Of a stretch of DNA of 42,228 bases, positions 15,244 to 25,182 are shown piece after piece (within the stretch, counting starts at the first letter, position 1; each line of letters opens with the position of its first letter). The translations under genes and the position numbers were made by a program. The notes below the pieces were generated by a model. The model did no database searches, was not told the origin of the DNA, and worked only from the letters and a program-made list of their open reading frames with translations. The stretch spans positions 1-42,228 of the forward strand of contig NZ_CANLRP010000058.1 in assembly GCF_947493425.1 (NCBI RefSeq), given 5' to 3'. This DNA is from an uncultured Microscilla sp. (GTDB lineage: Bacteria > Bacteroidota > Bacteroidia > Cytophagales > Microscillaceae).

Positions 15244-16944
15244 ATGGCATTTGCTAAACACATTTTTGTTACGGGAGGGGTTGCATCTTCTTTAGGTAAA
15301 GGTATTATTGCATCCTCTTTGGCTAAGCTATTACAAGCGCGTGGGTTTTCGGTCACCATCCAAAAATTTGACCCCTACATCAACATTGATCCTGGCACGC
15401 TTAATCCTTACGAACACGGTGAGTGTTATGTAACTGATGATGGCGCAGAAACTGACCTGGATTTAGGGCATTACGAGCGTTTCTTAAACATTACTACCTC
15501 ACAGGCCAATAACATCACCACTGGAAGAATTTACCATAATGTAATCCAGAAAGAACGCCAGGGAGCCTATTTGGGCAAAACTGTGCAGGTGATTCCTCAC
15601 ATTACCGACGAAATCAAAAGAAATTTTCAGTTACTTGCCACTACCGGAAAGTATGACATCATCATTACCGAAATAGGTGGTTGTGTAGGTGATATTGAGT
15701 CTTTGCCCTTTATAGAAGCGGTACGTCAGATTAAGTGGGATTTGGGAGAAAACAATGCCATTGTAGTACACCTTACTTTAGTACCTTATCTTCAGGCAGC
15801 AGGCGAGCTTAAAACCAAGCCGTCGCAACACTCTGTTAAAACCTTGGCCGAAGCGGGTATTCAGCCCGATATTTTGGTAGCTCGTTGCGACCATACTTTG
15901 CCCGAAGAAATTCGTCGTAAATTAGCGTTGTTTTGCAACGTAGACTTTGAGTCGGTGATAGAAGCTATAGATACCGATACTATATATGATGTACCTTTGT
16001 TAATGCAAACAGAACGCCTCGATGAGCGTGTATTGACCAAGCTACGCCTTGCCAGCCGTCGCAAACCTGACATTAATCAATGGAAAGAGTTTTTGTATAA
16101 AATTAAAAACTCTACCGATGAGGTGAATATTGGACTGATTGGCAAATATGTAGAGCTGCATGATGCTTACAAATCTATTGTAGAGTCTTTTATTCATGCC
16201 GGAGCCATTAATGAATGCAAGGTAAACATTCAGTGGATACAGTCAGAAGACCTGGAAAAAAGAAGCTTTGATTTTAAAAAACTGGGCGAGCTGGATGCCA
16301 TGTTGGTAGCACCCGGTTTTGGCGACCGTGGAGTAGAAGGTAAAATAAAGGCTGTAAAATATGCCCGCGAAAACAAAATGCCGTTTTTTGGCATTTGCTT
16401 AGGCATGCAAGTAGCCATGGTAGAGTTTGCCCGCAATGTGTTGGGAATCAAAAAGGCGATATCAAGCGAAGTAAACCCTGCGACCAAAGAGCCGATCATT
16501 GACTTGATGGAAGACCAAAAAAATATTACGGCAAAAGGAGGAACAATGCGTTTGGGAGCTTACCCATGCGTGTTAAAAGAAGGAACCAAAGTAGCCGATA
16601 TATATGGAGTCGATGAAATTAAAGAGAGGCACCGTCACCGCTATGAGTTCAACAATTTATACCTTCAGCGTTTCGAGGAAGCAGGAATGACTGCTTCTGG
16701 AATCAACCCTCAGTCGGAGCTGGTAGAAATCATGGAACTCAAAGAGCATCCCTGGTTTATTGGTACGCAGTTTCACCCCGAACTAAAAAGTACAGTGCTC
16801 AATCCACACCCTTTGTTTGTAAGTTTTGTAAAAGCTGCCATGGAGAATGCAGCCCGTAAGCAAACTTCTAATGAAGAAAGTGCTAAGGGAGAAAAAAGTA
16901 AAAAAGAAACTAAAAAAAGTACAGCAAATAGCCCAAAAGTATAG
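15244..16944 (+). CDS. pyrG: CTP synthase
   Basis: A 566-residue CTP synthase making CTP from UTP, ATP and glutamine. The N-terminal synthetase domain (about 1-270) shows [35 protein letters not shown] and the following [16 protein letters not shown]. The C-terminal class I glutaminase domain (about 295-540) shows APGFGDRG, the nucleophile Cys385 in GICLGMQ, and the catalytic His-Glu pair in QFHPELKS. A Lys/Ser/Glu-rich tail of about 25 residues follows the conserved end; it is not needed for catalysis in homologues. The gene is monocistronic, with a -7 box 45 bases upstream and a hairpin terminator after it. It is divergent from prs across the small RNA island. Confidence 0.98.
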   Translation: MAFAKHIFVTGGVASSLGKGIIASSLAKLLQARGFSVTIQKFDPYINIDPGTLNPYEHGECYVTDDGAETDLDLGHYERFLNITTSQANNITTGRIYHNVIQKERQGAYLGKTVQVIPHITDEIKRNFQLLATTGKYDIIITEIGGCVGDIESLPFIEAVRQIKWDLGENNAIVVHLTLVPYLQAAGELKTKPSQHSVKTLAEAGIQPDILVARCDHTLPEEIRRKLALFCNVDFESVIEAIDTDTIYDVPLLMQTERLDERVLTKLRLASRRKPDINQWKEFLYKIKNSTDEVNIGLIGKYVELHDAYKSIVESFIHAGAINECKVNIQWIQSEDLEKRSFDFKKLGELDAMLVAPGFGDRGVEGKIKAVKYARENKMPFFGICLGMQVAMVEFARNVLGIKKAISSEVNPATKEPIIDLMEDQKNITAKGGTMRLGAYPCVLKEGTKVADIYGVDEIKERHRHRYEFNNLYLQRFEEAGMTASGINPQSELVEIMELKEHPWFIGTQFHPELKSTVLNPHPLFVSFVKAAMENAARKQTSNEESAKGEKSKKETKKSTANSPKV

Positions 16945-16980
16945 GATTGAGTTCTTCAGTTTGTACAATTACTTTTGTAG

Positions 16981-17016
16981 AAAGAGGTTTGCCTCATGGT
17001 AAACCTCTTTGTTTTT
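16981..17016 (+). terminator. Terminator of pyrG
   Basis: AAAGAGGTTT (16981-16990) pairs with AAACCTCTTT (17001-17010) around a ten-base loop, followed by GTTTTT. The remaining bases to 17405 (about 390) show no gene. Confidence 0.85.
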
Positions 17017-17405
17017 GTAAAAAAAACATTTTTTATCGGGTTATTAGTGTAACATTTAGCAACTTTGCAAGACTAATTATTCATTGGTAAAGTCATTAGT
17101 AATCCAACAGAAATAACTTATTCTACGGAACATCATCTTTGGGTGTGGTACTTTATAAAAAAACAGTTCCATAGCGCTGATTCCTATGAGGTATCAAAGT
17201 TTAAGGGTGAACAAAGTAAAATTGACTTGGCAAAGTTCACCATACCAAACTTATAGGTGCAGTTTTTACTGGTCAACTACCAAACATTGTGTTTCCTGGA
17301 GGTGTTTTATTTTTTTACAGATTGCTAGACAACGAGAAGTAGCGGTTATTATTCATTGATTTTTGATGATAACCAAGGAAGAACAAAAGATAGATTTTTG
17401 AAGAT

Positions 17406-19343
17406 ATGGATAGAAATCAAGTTATTGGGCTGGCGTTGATTTTTGTGATGTTGATGGTATACTTTCAGTTTTTTGGACCAGATCCTAAAAAGAATCAAGA
17501 TCCAAAAAATGTGAAAGACACGGTTCAGATGAGCCAGAAAAAACCCAAAACTCCAAAAAAACAGCCAGTAGGCAAAGCTAAACCTGCCGATTATGGTCAG
17601 TTTAAAAAGGCAAGTCAAGGCACAGCAAAAGAAATTACGCTTGAAAATAAAAACATTAAAGTATCCTTTAATACAAAAGGGGGGCGGGTACACAAGGTAT
17701 TGTTGAAAAACTACAAAACCTACGATAAAAAACCTTTGTATTTAATGGATGGTACCAATAGTAAGATCGATCTTACTGTAGAAACCTCCGATAATAAGCA
17801 AGTCAATCTTGCCGACTTGTATTTTAGCACCAATGCTGCTGCTAAGATTGAAGTAAAAAACAAGGCACAAAGCATAAGCTTTAAGTTAGAGCTGGCACCC
17901 AATCAATACATAGAGCAAATCTATTCTTTAAAAGCCGATGGGTTTGAGTTAGGCTATGATTTGAAGTTTGTAGGGCTCGAAAATACCCTAAGAAGACAAT
18001 CTAATGTGGCCTTTCACTGGGTAAACGAAATGAAACGCCTGGAGTTTGATCTAGAGCAAAGCCGCCAAAAAGCTAAAATCAACTATTACCTCAGCAAAGG
18101 TGATTTTGAAGAATTGTCAGGGCTTAAGGCTGAGTACCAACAAAAAAGAATCAAAGAAACTTTACACTGGGCTACTTTCAACCAAAAGTTTTTTACCACC
18201 GGACTAATTGCCAAAAACAAAAACTTTAATGCTGCAGTTTTTGCTACCGAAGTAAAAGACCCCAAAAGCAAGACCGTTGAGAAACACGGAGAAATAGACT
18301 TACTGGTGGGCAGCAACGATATCATAGCTGGCAAAGGGCAATTCTCTTTTTACTTTGGTCCTAACCAATACTATATACTAAAAAAGGTAGATGCAGAAAG
18401 CTTTAGCGACAACGTATACCTTGGTTATCCGGTAGTAAACTGGTTTGCCAAATACCTGGTAGTACCACTGTTTGCTTTCCTCGAAGGGTTTGTGTCAAAC
18501 TATGGAGTAATCATTATCTTGTTGAGTCTCATCATCAAGTCAATGCTTTTCCCACTTACGTACCGCTCTTACAAGTCTATGGCAAAAATGAAGGTGATCA
18601 ACAAATACCTTCAGCCACGAATGGACGCTTTTAAAGAGAAACACCGTAAAGAAAATGGTGGCAAAGAACCCGACATGCAAACCACCAGCATGTATCAACA
18701 GGAGTTGTATAAAAAAATTGGACAAAGCCCATTTGCTGCTGTACAAGGGTGCTTGCCTATGCTGTTGCAAATGCCTATTTTGTTTGCCATGTTTATGTTC
18801 TTCCCAAGTGCCATCGAACTTAGACAACAACCATTCTTATGGGCAAACGATTTATCGGTATACGATCACGTCATTACATTCTCGTTTAACCTTCCATTTT
18901 TGGGCAATCACATCAGTATTTTCACCCTTTTGATGTCTATCTCATCTATTGGAATCACCATGACCAGTAATCAAAATACGGCCACAGCAGGTGGACCAAA
19001 TGCTGGTATGATGAAGGTGATGATGTATATGATGCCCATTATCTTTTTCTTTGTGTTAAACTCTTACCCTTCAGGGCTGAGCTTTTACTACTTAATTCAA
19101 AACCTGATTACTCTGGGGCAGCAGCATATAATCAAGCGTTATTTTGTAGATGAAGAAAAAATAGAAGCGAAAATAAGCAAGTTCGAAGCTGAGCAAAAGT
19201 ACAAAGACAAGGCAACCAAGAAAAAATCTCCTTTTCAGGTACGTTTGCAGGAAGCACAAGAAAAAGCAAGGCAAGCACAACAAGAAAGAGCGGAGAAAAA
19301 GAATGCTGCTCGAAATGCCAAAATGAATGACAAAAAAAAATAG
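17406..19343 (+). CDS. yidC: Membrane protein insertase YidC
   Basis: A 645-residue YidC/Oxa1 insertase, which places proteins in the inner membrane with or without SecYEG. The start gives the typical N-terminal TM helix (VIGLALIFVMLMVYFQFF). A charged linker and a large periplasmic beta-sandwich domain follow (about 75-345, with FNTKGGRVHKVLLKNY and YFGPNQYYILK). The conserved insertase core of about five TM helices comes next (about 360-590: NYGVIIILLSLIIKSMLFPL, YKKIGQSPFAAVQGCLPMLL, YLIQNLITLGQQ). A very basic C-terminal tail (about 600-645) probably contacts ribosomes, as in other long YidC forms. It is monocistronic with its own terminator. No rnpA or rpmH neighbours are seen, unlike in Proteobacteria, which is usual in Bacteroidetes. 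Confidence 0.97.
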   Translation: MDRNQVIGLALIFVMLMVYFQFFGPDPKKNQDPKNVKDTVQMSQKKPKTPKKQPVGKAKPADYGQFKKASQGTAKEITLENKNIKVSFNTKGGRVHKVLLKNYKTYDKKPLYLMDGTNSKIDLTVETSDNKQVNLADLYFSTNAAAKIEVKNKAQSISFKLELAPNQYIEQIYSLKADGFELGYDLKFVGLENTLRRQSNVAFHWVNEMKRLEFDLEQSRQKAKINYYLSKGDFEELSGLKAEYQQKRIKETLHWATFNQKFFTTGLIAKNKNFNAAVFATEVKDPKSKTVEKHGEIDLLVGSNDIIAGKGQFSFYFGPNQYYILKKVDAESFSDNVYLGYPVVNWFAKYLVVPLFAFLEGFVSNYGVIIILLSLIIKSMLFPLTYRSYKSMAKMKVINKYLQPRMDAFKEKHRKENGGKEPDMQTTSMYQQELYKKIGQSPFAAVQGCLPMLLQMPILFAMFMFFPSAIELRQQPFLWANDLSVYDHVITFSFNLPFLGNHISIFTLLMSISSIGITMTSNQNTATAGGPNAGMMKVMMYMMPIIFFFVLNSYPSGLSFYYLIQNLITLGQQHIIKRYFVDEEKIEAKISKFEAEQKYKDKATKKKSPFQVRLQEAQEKARQAQQERAEKKNAARNAKMNDKKK

Positions 19344-19366
19344 ATCAATAGTTTTATAAAAATAAT

Positions 19367-19394
19367 AAAAAGAGAGCCCTAAGGCTCTCTTTTT
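19367..19394 (+). terminator. Terminator of yidC
   Basis: AAAAAGAGAGCC (19367-19378) pairs with GGCTCTCTTTTT (19383-19394) around four bases. The rest of the gap to 19669 shows no gene. Confidence 0.9.
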
Positions 19395-19669
19395 GCGCTT
19401 TAGAGCTTGGGGGCAAGCCCCTGTGGTTAAATTTTCGTGTTTAGCATGATTATCGAACGAAGAAGTATAACGTTGTTTCGTAAATGTCTCCCTGAAGTTA
19501 TTCTAACTTATCAAAGAACCACGTTATTTTTCAAAATAATACGGCCATGAAAAGGTAGTGAACAATACCTGAATAAACATTGATTTGTACTCAATTTGCG
19601 GATAAATTGTAGGAAGTGTGTTTGACTTTGAAAGATTTCTCCTAATTTAGCTAAAATTATAGCATCAAT

Positions 19670-21961
19670 ATGTGGCAAAAGGTTTCCTATATTGTACTTT
19701 TTTGGATATTGAGCAACAGCGTTTGCTTTGCTCAAACCTCAAAAATCAATACAAACGTTGAGCATCAGGTAGCGGTCATTGCTAACCCCTCCAAAACCAT
19801 CCATGAAAGCTTGAATCAATACCTTACTGTATTGGAAGATACCGCTGGCAAACTTACTTATGAACAGATCATTTCGCCCACATTTCAACAACGGTTTACC
19901 CCTTACAACCAACGAACTAAAGAATTTAAACATCAATACACCTATTGGGGAAAGATAACCTTGCAAAATCAGGCCAAGCGAAAAGACGATTGGTTGTTAC
20001 ATATAGGTGGGCGCAATAGTGTGGTAGAGTTGTATATACCACAACCAGAGGGCAAAGCATTGGTAAAAAAAACAGGCGTTTTTGTTCCGGTTGCCCAAAA
20101 ATCGGTCAATGAAGCCATCTTATCATTGGCCAAGATATATTTACCCTATCAAACCCCCCAAACAATTTATATAAAAATTGTCATGTTTGATAAACGCACC
20201 CCCAAGTTTAACCTGGAGTTGCATGATTTACAAAACTACAATGAAGGCTTAAGGTGGGAGAGTTTGTTTCAAGGCATGTTTCAAGGAGTTTTTTGGATTA
20301 TGATCTTGTACAATCTCGTCATTTTTTTTAGTACAAAAGACCGCACTTATTTGTACTACTCGTCTTATATGCTGTTTTTGGCCGTCTACTTTCTTTATTT
20401 TCACGGTTTTATTAGAGAGTATTTTATTCCAGCACACCCCGCCTTAGACAGTTACATCTGGATTGTAACAGTAAGTATGATGTCGGTATTGTATTTTGGT
20501 TTTATGCGGGTTTTTTTGCACACCAAAGACATTATCTCCAGGATAGATCCCTTCGTAAGGGTGTATATGGGCATACGCATTGCCTTGATTCCAATAGAAC
20601 TTATTTATTACTACTTCTCGTCTAATTATCCGCTCATGAATACCCTCTCGCTGGTATGCGGGGGCATTGATGCGCTACTTTCGGCGGTGTTGTTTGTGGT
20701 ATTGTATAAAACCGGTAGTATTACCGCCCGTTATTTTATTTTAGGGGCTCTTTCGCTCAATATTGCCGTCATTGCAGGCATATTTATCTATTCTTATTCA
20801 CGTTTTGCCTACTCATTGGTTTACCAGTCAGGAGCAGCTTTAGAAGTATTGCTCTTTTCGTTGGGACTGGGTTATAAAATCAAGGAGAATGAGCTGGAAA
20901 AACGCCGGGCACAGGCCGATTTGATAGAGCAACTACACCAAAACGACAAATTGCAAAAAAAGCATACTCAAGAGCTCGAAGACAAGGTGACAGAGCGCAC
21001 AGCAAAGGTGCTGCAACAAAAAGAAGAGATTGCGGCACAATCTGAGCACATGAAGGCAGCATTGAGTCAGTTGGGAGATAAAAACCGACAACTACAACGC
21101 ACCAATAAACACATTACTGACAGTATCAACTATGCCCGAAGAATCCAGCGGGCTATTTTGTGCGACCAGGAAGAAATTACACGAAATTTTAAAGATGCTT
21201 TTGTTTTACTTGCACCCAAAGACATTGTTTCTGGAGATTTTTACTGGTTTAATGAAGATATTTTTGCGCACAAAAACGAACCCTTGGGTGTACAAATTAC
21301 TGCCCCGCCAGTATACGACGAAGAAGATGATAATAGCAAACGTTTGCATCCAAGGGTCAAGGTATTGATTGCAGCTGATGGTACGGGACATGGGGTGCCG
21401 GGGGCTTTTATGACAGTCATGGGGCAAAACTTGTTGGATGAGATTATTTTGAATCAAAAAATTACTGAGCCTTCACAAATTTTATATGAACTAGACCACC
21501 GTTTGACCAGTACTTTGCAAAAAACCCGTACCGAAAATAGTGCCCCCATCAACGATGGCATGGATGTATCTATACTGGCAGTAGACGAAAAAGCCGGCAA
21601 GGTGTATTTTTCGGGAGCCAAGCATCCTTTTTGGTATGTCCGCGACGGAGCAATACACCAGGTAAAAGGTTCTAAGTTTCCCATTGGCAGTAGTCAGTAC
21701 CGGGTGAGTAAAGTGTTTGAAACTTTTACAATGGATATACAGCAGGGAGATGTTTATTATATTTTTAGCGATGGTTTTCAAGACCAGTTTGGGGGGGCGT
21801 TGGGGCGTAAATATATGCGAAAATATTTCAGAAAGTTTTTGCTTGAGATAAGCGGCAGACCACTTAAGATTCAGAAGCAACTGCTGGAGACTGAGCTAAG
21901 GGATTGGCAAGACACTAACCCACAAACAGATGATGTATTGATTATTGGGGTGAAAATGTAA
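19670..21961 (+). CDS. 7TMR-DISM sensor with SpoIIE/PP2C phosphatase output
   Basis: A 763-residue membrane sensor phosphatase. Order: a signal peptide (about 1-22, cut near CFAQT); an extracellular 7TMR-DISMED2-like beta domain (about 45-190, with YWGKITLQNQ and a following LLHIGGRNSVVELY); seven TM helices (about 205-400); a long coiled coil (about 405-485); and a SpoIIE-type PP2C domain (about 510-763). Metal-binding motifs are intact: PKDIVSGDFYW, D570-G571 in ADGTGHGVPGAFM, FSDGFQDQFGG and the terminal QTDDVLI (D754/D755). Such proteins dephosphorylate serine/threonine targets such as anti-anti-sigma factors in response to an extracellular ligand, often a sugar. No STAS or anti-sigma partner gene is adjacent. 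A second SpoIIE protein lies at 37710-39425. Confidence 0.92.
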   Translation: MWQKVSYIVLFWILSNSVCFAQTSKINTNVEHQVAVIANPSKTIHESLNQYLTVLEDTAGKLTYEQIISPTFQQRFTPYNQRTKEFKHQYTYWGKITLQNQAKRKDDWLLHIGGRNSVVELYIPQPEGKALVKKTGVFVPVAQKSVNEAILSLAKIYLPYQTPQTIYIKIVMFDKRTPKFNLELHDLQNYNEGLRWESLFQGMFQGVFWIMILYNLVIFFSTKDRTYLYYSSYMLFLAVYFLYFHGFIREYFIPAHPALDSYIWIVTVSMMSVLYFGFMRVFLHTKDIISRIDPFVRVYMGIRIALIPIELIYYYFSSNYPLMNTLSLVCGGIDALLSAVLFVVLYKTGSITARYFILGALSLNIAVIAGIFIYSYSRFAYSLVYQSGAALEVLLFSLGLGYKIKENELEKRRAQADLIEQLHQNDKLQKKHTQELEDKVTERTAKVLQQKEEIAAQSEHMKAALSQLGDKNRQLQRTNKHITDSINYARRIQRAILCDQEEITRNFKDAFVLLAPKDIVSGDFYWFNEDIFAHKNEPLGVQITAPPVYDEEDDNSKRLHPRVKVLIAADGTGHGVPGAFMTVMGQNLLDEIILNQKITEPSQILYELDHRLTSTLQKTRTENSAPINDGMDVSILAVDEKAGKVYFSGAKHPFWYVRDGAIHQVKGSKFPIGSSQYRVSKVFETFTMDIQQGDVYYIFSDGFQDQFGGALGRKYMRKYFRKFLLEISGRPLKIQKQLLETELRDWQDTNPQTDDVLIIGVKM

Positions 21962-21990
21962 ACCTCTAAACATAAGTGTTTATATATACA

Positions 21991-22028
21991 AAAACCACCG
22001 AAACATTCGTCAATGTTTCGGTGGTTTT
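21991..22028. terminator. Bidirectional terminator
   Basis: A perfect 17-bp stem: 21991-22007 (AAAACCACCGAAACATT) with 22012-22028, four-base loop, A run on the left and T run on the right. It serves the convergent sensor and lipoprotein genes. Confidence 0.92.
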
Positions 22029-22058
22029 GATTAATAGCTTTGGTTTATAAAAAAATTA

Positions 22059-22655
22059 TTACCAAGGTAATGTTGAGCTGCTTACCAAGCCTTGTTCATC
22101 AAAGTTTACTCGTGTACCTTGTGGGTAATAACTAACAGTGCCATCAGAGTTGATCAGTTGGGTAGAGGCACCCAATACACCAAAAGTAACTCCTAAGTTA
22201 TTTCGCTCAGGTGAGAAGTTAATCTCTGTTCCAGCTAAAAACCTGACTACTTTTCCATAAACACCCCTTGTAGTAACTATTGCGTCACTTTTAAGTCTGC
22301 CACGAAGGGCTCCTATCACTTTTGCGTTGATATCAAAGTATATCATGGTCCCTTTCTTAAAATTAGCTTTTTCGCTACTTTTTTTAGCCGCTACTCTCAC
22401 ACGAGCATCTTCAGCCAAACGACCAGCTACAAGCTCACCTTTTGAGTTTAAAAGCAAATCTAAGTTATTATAAACTTTGATTTTGTCAAACTCTAAAAAG
22501 GGTGGAGCTACTTCTATGATTTGAGCAGTTTTGGTAGTTCTACTGTTTTGAGTAGTGGTGGTAGGTTTTTGTGGTTCTACATTTTCTGACTTTTGGCAAG
22601 AAAACATAAATGAAGTAATTACTAATGCTGCGATTAGTTTGATCTGATTAGTCAT
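22059..22655 (-). CDS. Lipoprotein of unknown function
   Basis: A 198-residue lipoprotein. The signal ends in a lipobox-like FMFSC with Cys20. A low-complexity Thr/Gln/Lys-rich linker (about 22-48) follows, then a beta-rich domain containing several similar hairpins in which NSKGELVAG, NSDGTVSYYPQG and DEQGLVSS look like short repeat turns. This resembles toast-rack/MORN-like repeat strands but is not a clear family match. The last residues (SSSTLPW) end on an aromatic. It would be anchored in an outer or inner membrane leaflet facing the periplasm or surface. It is monocistronic, with a well-formed promoter at 22739-22769 and a shared bidirectional terminator. Confidence 0.85.
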   Translation of the reverse strand: MTNQIKLIAALVITSFMFSCQKSENVEPQKPTTTTQNSRTTKTAQIIEVAPPFLEFDKIKVYNNLDLLLNSKGELVAGRLAEDARVRVAAKKSSEKANFKKGTMIYFDINAKVIGALRGRLKSDAIVTTRGVYGKVVRFLAGTEINFSPERNNLGVTFGVLGASTQLINSDGTVSYYPQGTRVNFDEQGLVSSSTLPW

Positions 22656-22738
22656 TGTTTTGTTTTTTAATGTGAATATTCAATGAGAATTTTAATTAGC
22701 ATGTTATTTTTGATCTCTCATTTTTAATTTGTGTGATG

Positions 22739-22769
22739 CAAATGTAGTATAAGTTTTTAAATACACAAA
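22739..22769 (-). promoter_or_regulatory. Bacteroidetes-type promoter of the 22059 lipoprotein
   Basis: On the minus strand TTTG (22766-22769) is followed after 19 bases by TACATTTG (22739-22746). This is a near-ideal -33/-7 arrangement for Bacteroidetes. It leaves a leader of roughly 75 bases. Confidence 0.7.
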
Positions 22770-23157
22770 TTGTAAATTACATGTTTATTTAGTATAAAAT
22801 TTTGTATTATTAATATTATTCAGTATAAAGTAAATATTAGTTGGTTTTTTCTGTATGTTAATTTTATGAGCAATGTTAATTGTTTTAATATATTTTTTTG
22901 TGACTTTTTTATGTTTTTATTATGGTTTTGTGTTTTTGCGTGATGAGATAGTACTTTTTGATTTTACTGGTTAAACTATAAGGCAGCAAGGCAAAAAATG
23001 CTGAATAGAGGGCGTGTTATTTCTTACCAATCACTTCTGCATAAAAAACATGGAGCCTTTTAAAGTATTCATCTAAAAAATATAGTTTCTTTGTGTTACA
23101 ATGACGAAAGTAAACATGTGAGCATTGATATTGATAAGTAATTAGTCAATTAAAAAT
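22770..23157. other. AT-rich intergenic, no gene seen
   Basis: This is very A/T-rich DNA (long T and A runs) between divergent genes. No ORF, hairpin terminator or clear additional promoter was identified beyond a loose TTTCTTTG near 23087. Confidence 0.5.
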
Positions 23158-23907
23158 ATGGAAAAACAAATGGATGCTATTGAAGTGCTGGCAGATTTGC
23201 TGGGGTTTAATAATGGAGTAAACACCGATGAGCACACAGAAAATGAAACCAAGGTAAAAAAATTATACGTAACAGGTGACATGGTTAATACTTATGTAGA
23301 AGTAAGTGGAGACGCTAACCCTATACACACCCATGTAGAGGCAGCCCAAAAAGCAGGGTTTGCCAAACCTATAGCCCATGGCACCCTATTATCGGGCTTG
23401 GTATTTTCGGCTCTGGTAGAGTTGTATGGTCACAACCTGAGTATTATGGAGTTTGATGTGGCATTTAAAAGACCTGTATACATTGATACTAATATAGAGA
23501 TACATTTGACTTCGGAAGTTACTGAAGGCCAAAGCAAAAAAATAAAATTTGAAATAAAAACAGAAAAAAATAATCGACTGAAACAAGCGGTAGAAGGCTT
23601 TTTAGTGTGCAATGTGTCGTCAGCAGAGTGCGACGTAGAAAACCTCGAAAAGTCGTTATTGATTGCGTGGTTAGCCAAAGCAACCGCCGAAAATTTTACT
23701 GGTATCGCAGTGACCAATCTGGGTATAGAGTTTCAAGGACAGCAAGTAAGTAGAGAAATGCCAGAGTTAGAACTCAACCACGGCGAAATTAACCCTAAGT
23801 ACGGCAACCGTAAAACATTGTACAAAGGGCTGAGCAAGCAACAAGACGAAGAAGTATACCATGGGTATTATATTGTAGCAAGCAAAGAATGGGTAAATCG
23901 CTCATAA
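23158..23907 (+). CDS. MaoC-like hotdog hydratase
   Basis: A 249-residue protein whose first 150 residues form a MaoC/R-hydratase hotdog domain. The sequence shows the active-site motif YVEVSGDANPIHTHVEAAQKAG, where D and H of GDxNPxH are the catalytic pair, followed by PIAHGTLLSGLVFSALVE. These enzymes hydrate enoyl-CoA or act in polyhydroxyalkanoate and fatty-acid pathways. About 35 N-terminal residues precede the domain. A C-terminal half (about 155-249) without a recognised domain ends in KEWVNRS; it may be a degenerate second hotdog. It is monocistronic, with an excellent terminator immediately after it. There is no neighbouring lipid gene, so the substrate is unclear. Confidence 0.85.
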   Translation: MEKQMDAIEVLADLLGFNNGVNTDEHTENETKVKKLYVTGDMVNTYVEVSGDANPIHTHVEAAQKAGFAKPIAHGTLLSGLVFSALVELYGHNLSIMEFDVAFKRPVYIDTNIEIHLTSEVTEGQSKKIKFEIKTEKNNRLKQAVEGFLVCNVSSAECDVENLEKSLLIAWLAKATAENFTGIAVTNLGIEFQGQQVSREMPELELNHGEINPKYGNRKTLYKGLSKQQDEEVYHGYYIVASKEWVNRS

Positions 23908-23915
23908 TCAAATAA

Positions 23916-23946
23916 AAAAAGCCTCAATTATGTATTGAGGCTTTTT
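23916..23946. terminator. Bidirectional terminator
   Basis: AAAAAGCCTCAAT (23916-23928) pairs exactly with ATTGAGGCTTTTT (23934-23946). It lies between the convergent MaoC-like and YceI lipoprotein genes. Confidence 0.92.
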
Positions 23947-23977
23947 ACTAAAAAATAAAACTATGGATGATTATATA

Positions 23978-24685
23978 TTATTTCTTGGCTAATATGTTGA
24001 AGCCCACGTGCACAGTAGGGCGGATAAACTTATCTTTCAACGACTTATCGGCACCATAGCTCATTCCCCAATCTTTACGGTTAATATTAAACTTGGCTTC
24101 AGCCGTTACTTTGTCACCATCTATAGTAACTTTAGCCGGAAAAGTAATGCTTTTCTTTACTCCTTTAAGCTCAAGGTTGCCAGTGATCATGTGCGTAGGG
24201 TTTGCTAGTATATATTCCTTGTCTAAATTTTCCCGATCTTTGTCATTTTCTTTTTTGTAGTCTTCTACAGATACTATTTCGAATGTGCTCTCAGGAAATT
24301 TGTCTGCGGCAAAAAAGTCTTTGCTTAGCAAATGCGTCACCAATTTGCCATTGCCCTCTTCATCAGCAGGAATGTCTAATACTTTTAGGCTTTTGATATC
24401 AATAATAAAGCTTCCTCCTGTTAACTTACCCTCTTTTACAGCAACCGAACCATTTTTGAGGTCAAAGGCCCCATTATGCTTGTCTACAGGTTTAGTGCCT
24501 ACCCAAGTAACTTTACTGCTTGCCAGGTCTACATTCATGGTAGTAGCATTGGCTACTGTTGCCGTATCTACTTTTTGGGCATCTCCAGTTTTTGCTTTAT
24601 CACTCTTAGGCGATTCGCTGCATCTTACAAACAAAAAGGTAACAGAAAGTACCAGTACCAATGTTAAAAATCTTGAAGTATTCAT
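23978..24685 (-). CDS. YceI-family lipoprotein
   Basis: A 235-residue lipoprotein: a signal ending LFVRC (Cys22), then a Lys/Thr/Ala-rich linker (about 23-50) and a YceI lipocalin-like barrel (about 52-235). Landmarks are SSKVTWVGTKPVDKHNGAF at the barrel start, LLSKDFFAADKFPESTFEI, ITGNLELKGVKKSITFPAKV and FNINRKDWGMSYG. These are stronger YceI signatures than in the secreted homologue at 9583. Members bind isoprenoid quinones or similar lipids in the periplasm. A -7 box TATATTTG lies about 40 bases upstream, and a bidirectional terminator separates it from the MaoC-like gene. It is monocistronic. Confidence 0.93.
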   Translation of the reverse strand: MNTSRFLTLVLVLSVTFLFVRCSESPKSDKAKTGDAQKVDTATVANATTMNVDLASSKVTWVGTKPVDKHNGAFDLKNGSVAVKEGKLTGGSFIIDIKSLKVLDIPADEEGNGKLVTHLLSKDFFAADKFPESTFEIVSVEDYKKENDKDRENLDKEYILANPTHMITGNLELKGVKKSITFPAKVTIDGDKVTAEAKFNINRKDWGMSYGADKSLKDKFIRPTVHVGFNILAKK

Positions 24686-24726
24686 TTTTATGAGGTTTTA
24701 AATTTGGTTTCGTTTTAAATAGACTG

Positions 24727-24734
24727 CAAATATA
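24727..24734 (-). promoter_or_regulatory. -7 box of the YceI lipoprotein gene
   Basis: The minus strand reads TATATTTG, matching TAnnTTTG, about 40 bases before the ATG. A TTTTAC stretch sits near the -33 position. Confidence 0.5.
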
Positions 24735-24966
24735 TGTAGTTACATTAAAAGTAAAAGCATATAAATAAAAAAATGACAAAATTTTACCAAATGAGCAGGT
24801 TGTGTTGTGCTAGTTAACCCATCAATAGGATTTATGTTTTAGCAAAGTGTTTTGAGTTGAAGCAAGCTCTATGTAGAGAATGAAATATTTTTTTGCTAAG
24901 TATATTTTCTAGAGTGTGTATTTTGTAAATGACGTTATTCTATAATTTTTTTTGAGGGTAGGGGGA

Positions 24967-25004
24967 ATAAAAAAAGCCACCCAAATCTAAGAATTTGAGT
25001 GGCT
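24967..25004 (-). terminator. Terminator of the tRNA-Gln pair
   Basis: On the minus strand AGCCACTCAAAT pairs with ATTTGGGTGGCT (one G-T pair; plus-strand 24975-25004), followed by seven T. The gap 24735-24966 holds no gene. Confidence 0.85.
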
Positions 25005-25009
25005 TCCTG

Positions 25010-25082
25010 TTGCCCGACTAGGGCTCGAACCTAGACTCTTCTGAACCAAAATCAGACGTGTTGCCAGTTACACCATCGGGCA
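25010..25082 (-). tRNA. tRNA-Gln (UUG anticodon), copy 2
   Basis: On the minus strand: acceptor TGCCCGA/TCGGGCA, D stem GTGT/ACAC, anticodon arm TCTGA-TTTTGGT-TCAGA with anticodon TTG, and T arm CTAGG-TTCGAGC-CCTAG. It is 73 bases including an A discriminator. The CCA end is not encoded. It is identical to the copy at 25110-25182 and ends before a strong terminator. Confidence 0.97.
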
Positions 25083-25109
25083 AATTGCATTTGAAAAATT
25101 TATATTTTG

Positions 25110-25182
25110 TTGCCCGACTAGGGCTCGAACCTAGACTCTTCTGAACCAAAATCAGACGTGTTGCCAGTTACACCATCGGGCA
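25110..25182 (-). tRNA. tRNA-Gln (UUG anticodon), copy 1
   Basis: The same 72-base core as the neighbouring copy, base for base, plus an A discriminator. The spacing is exactly 100 bases, leaving a short A/T-rich spacer. The two are probably one transcript processed into two tRNAs. Confidence 0.97.

Noticed and set aside
16945-17405. A gene between pyrG and yidC
   Set aside because: No ORF of merit. Only the pyrG terminator is clear.
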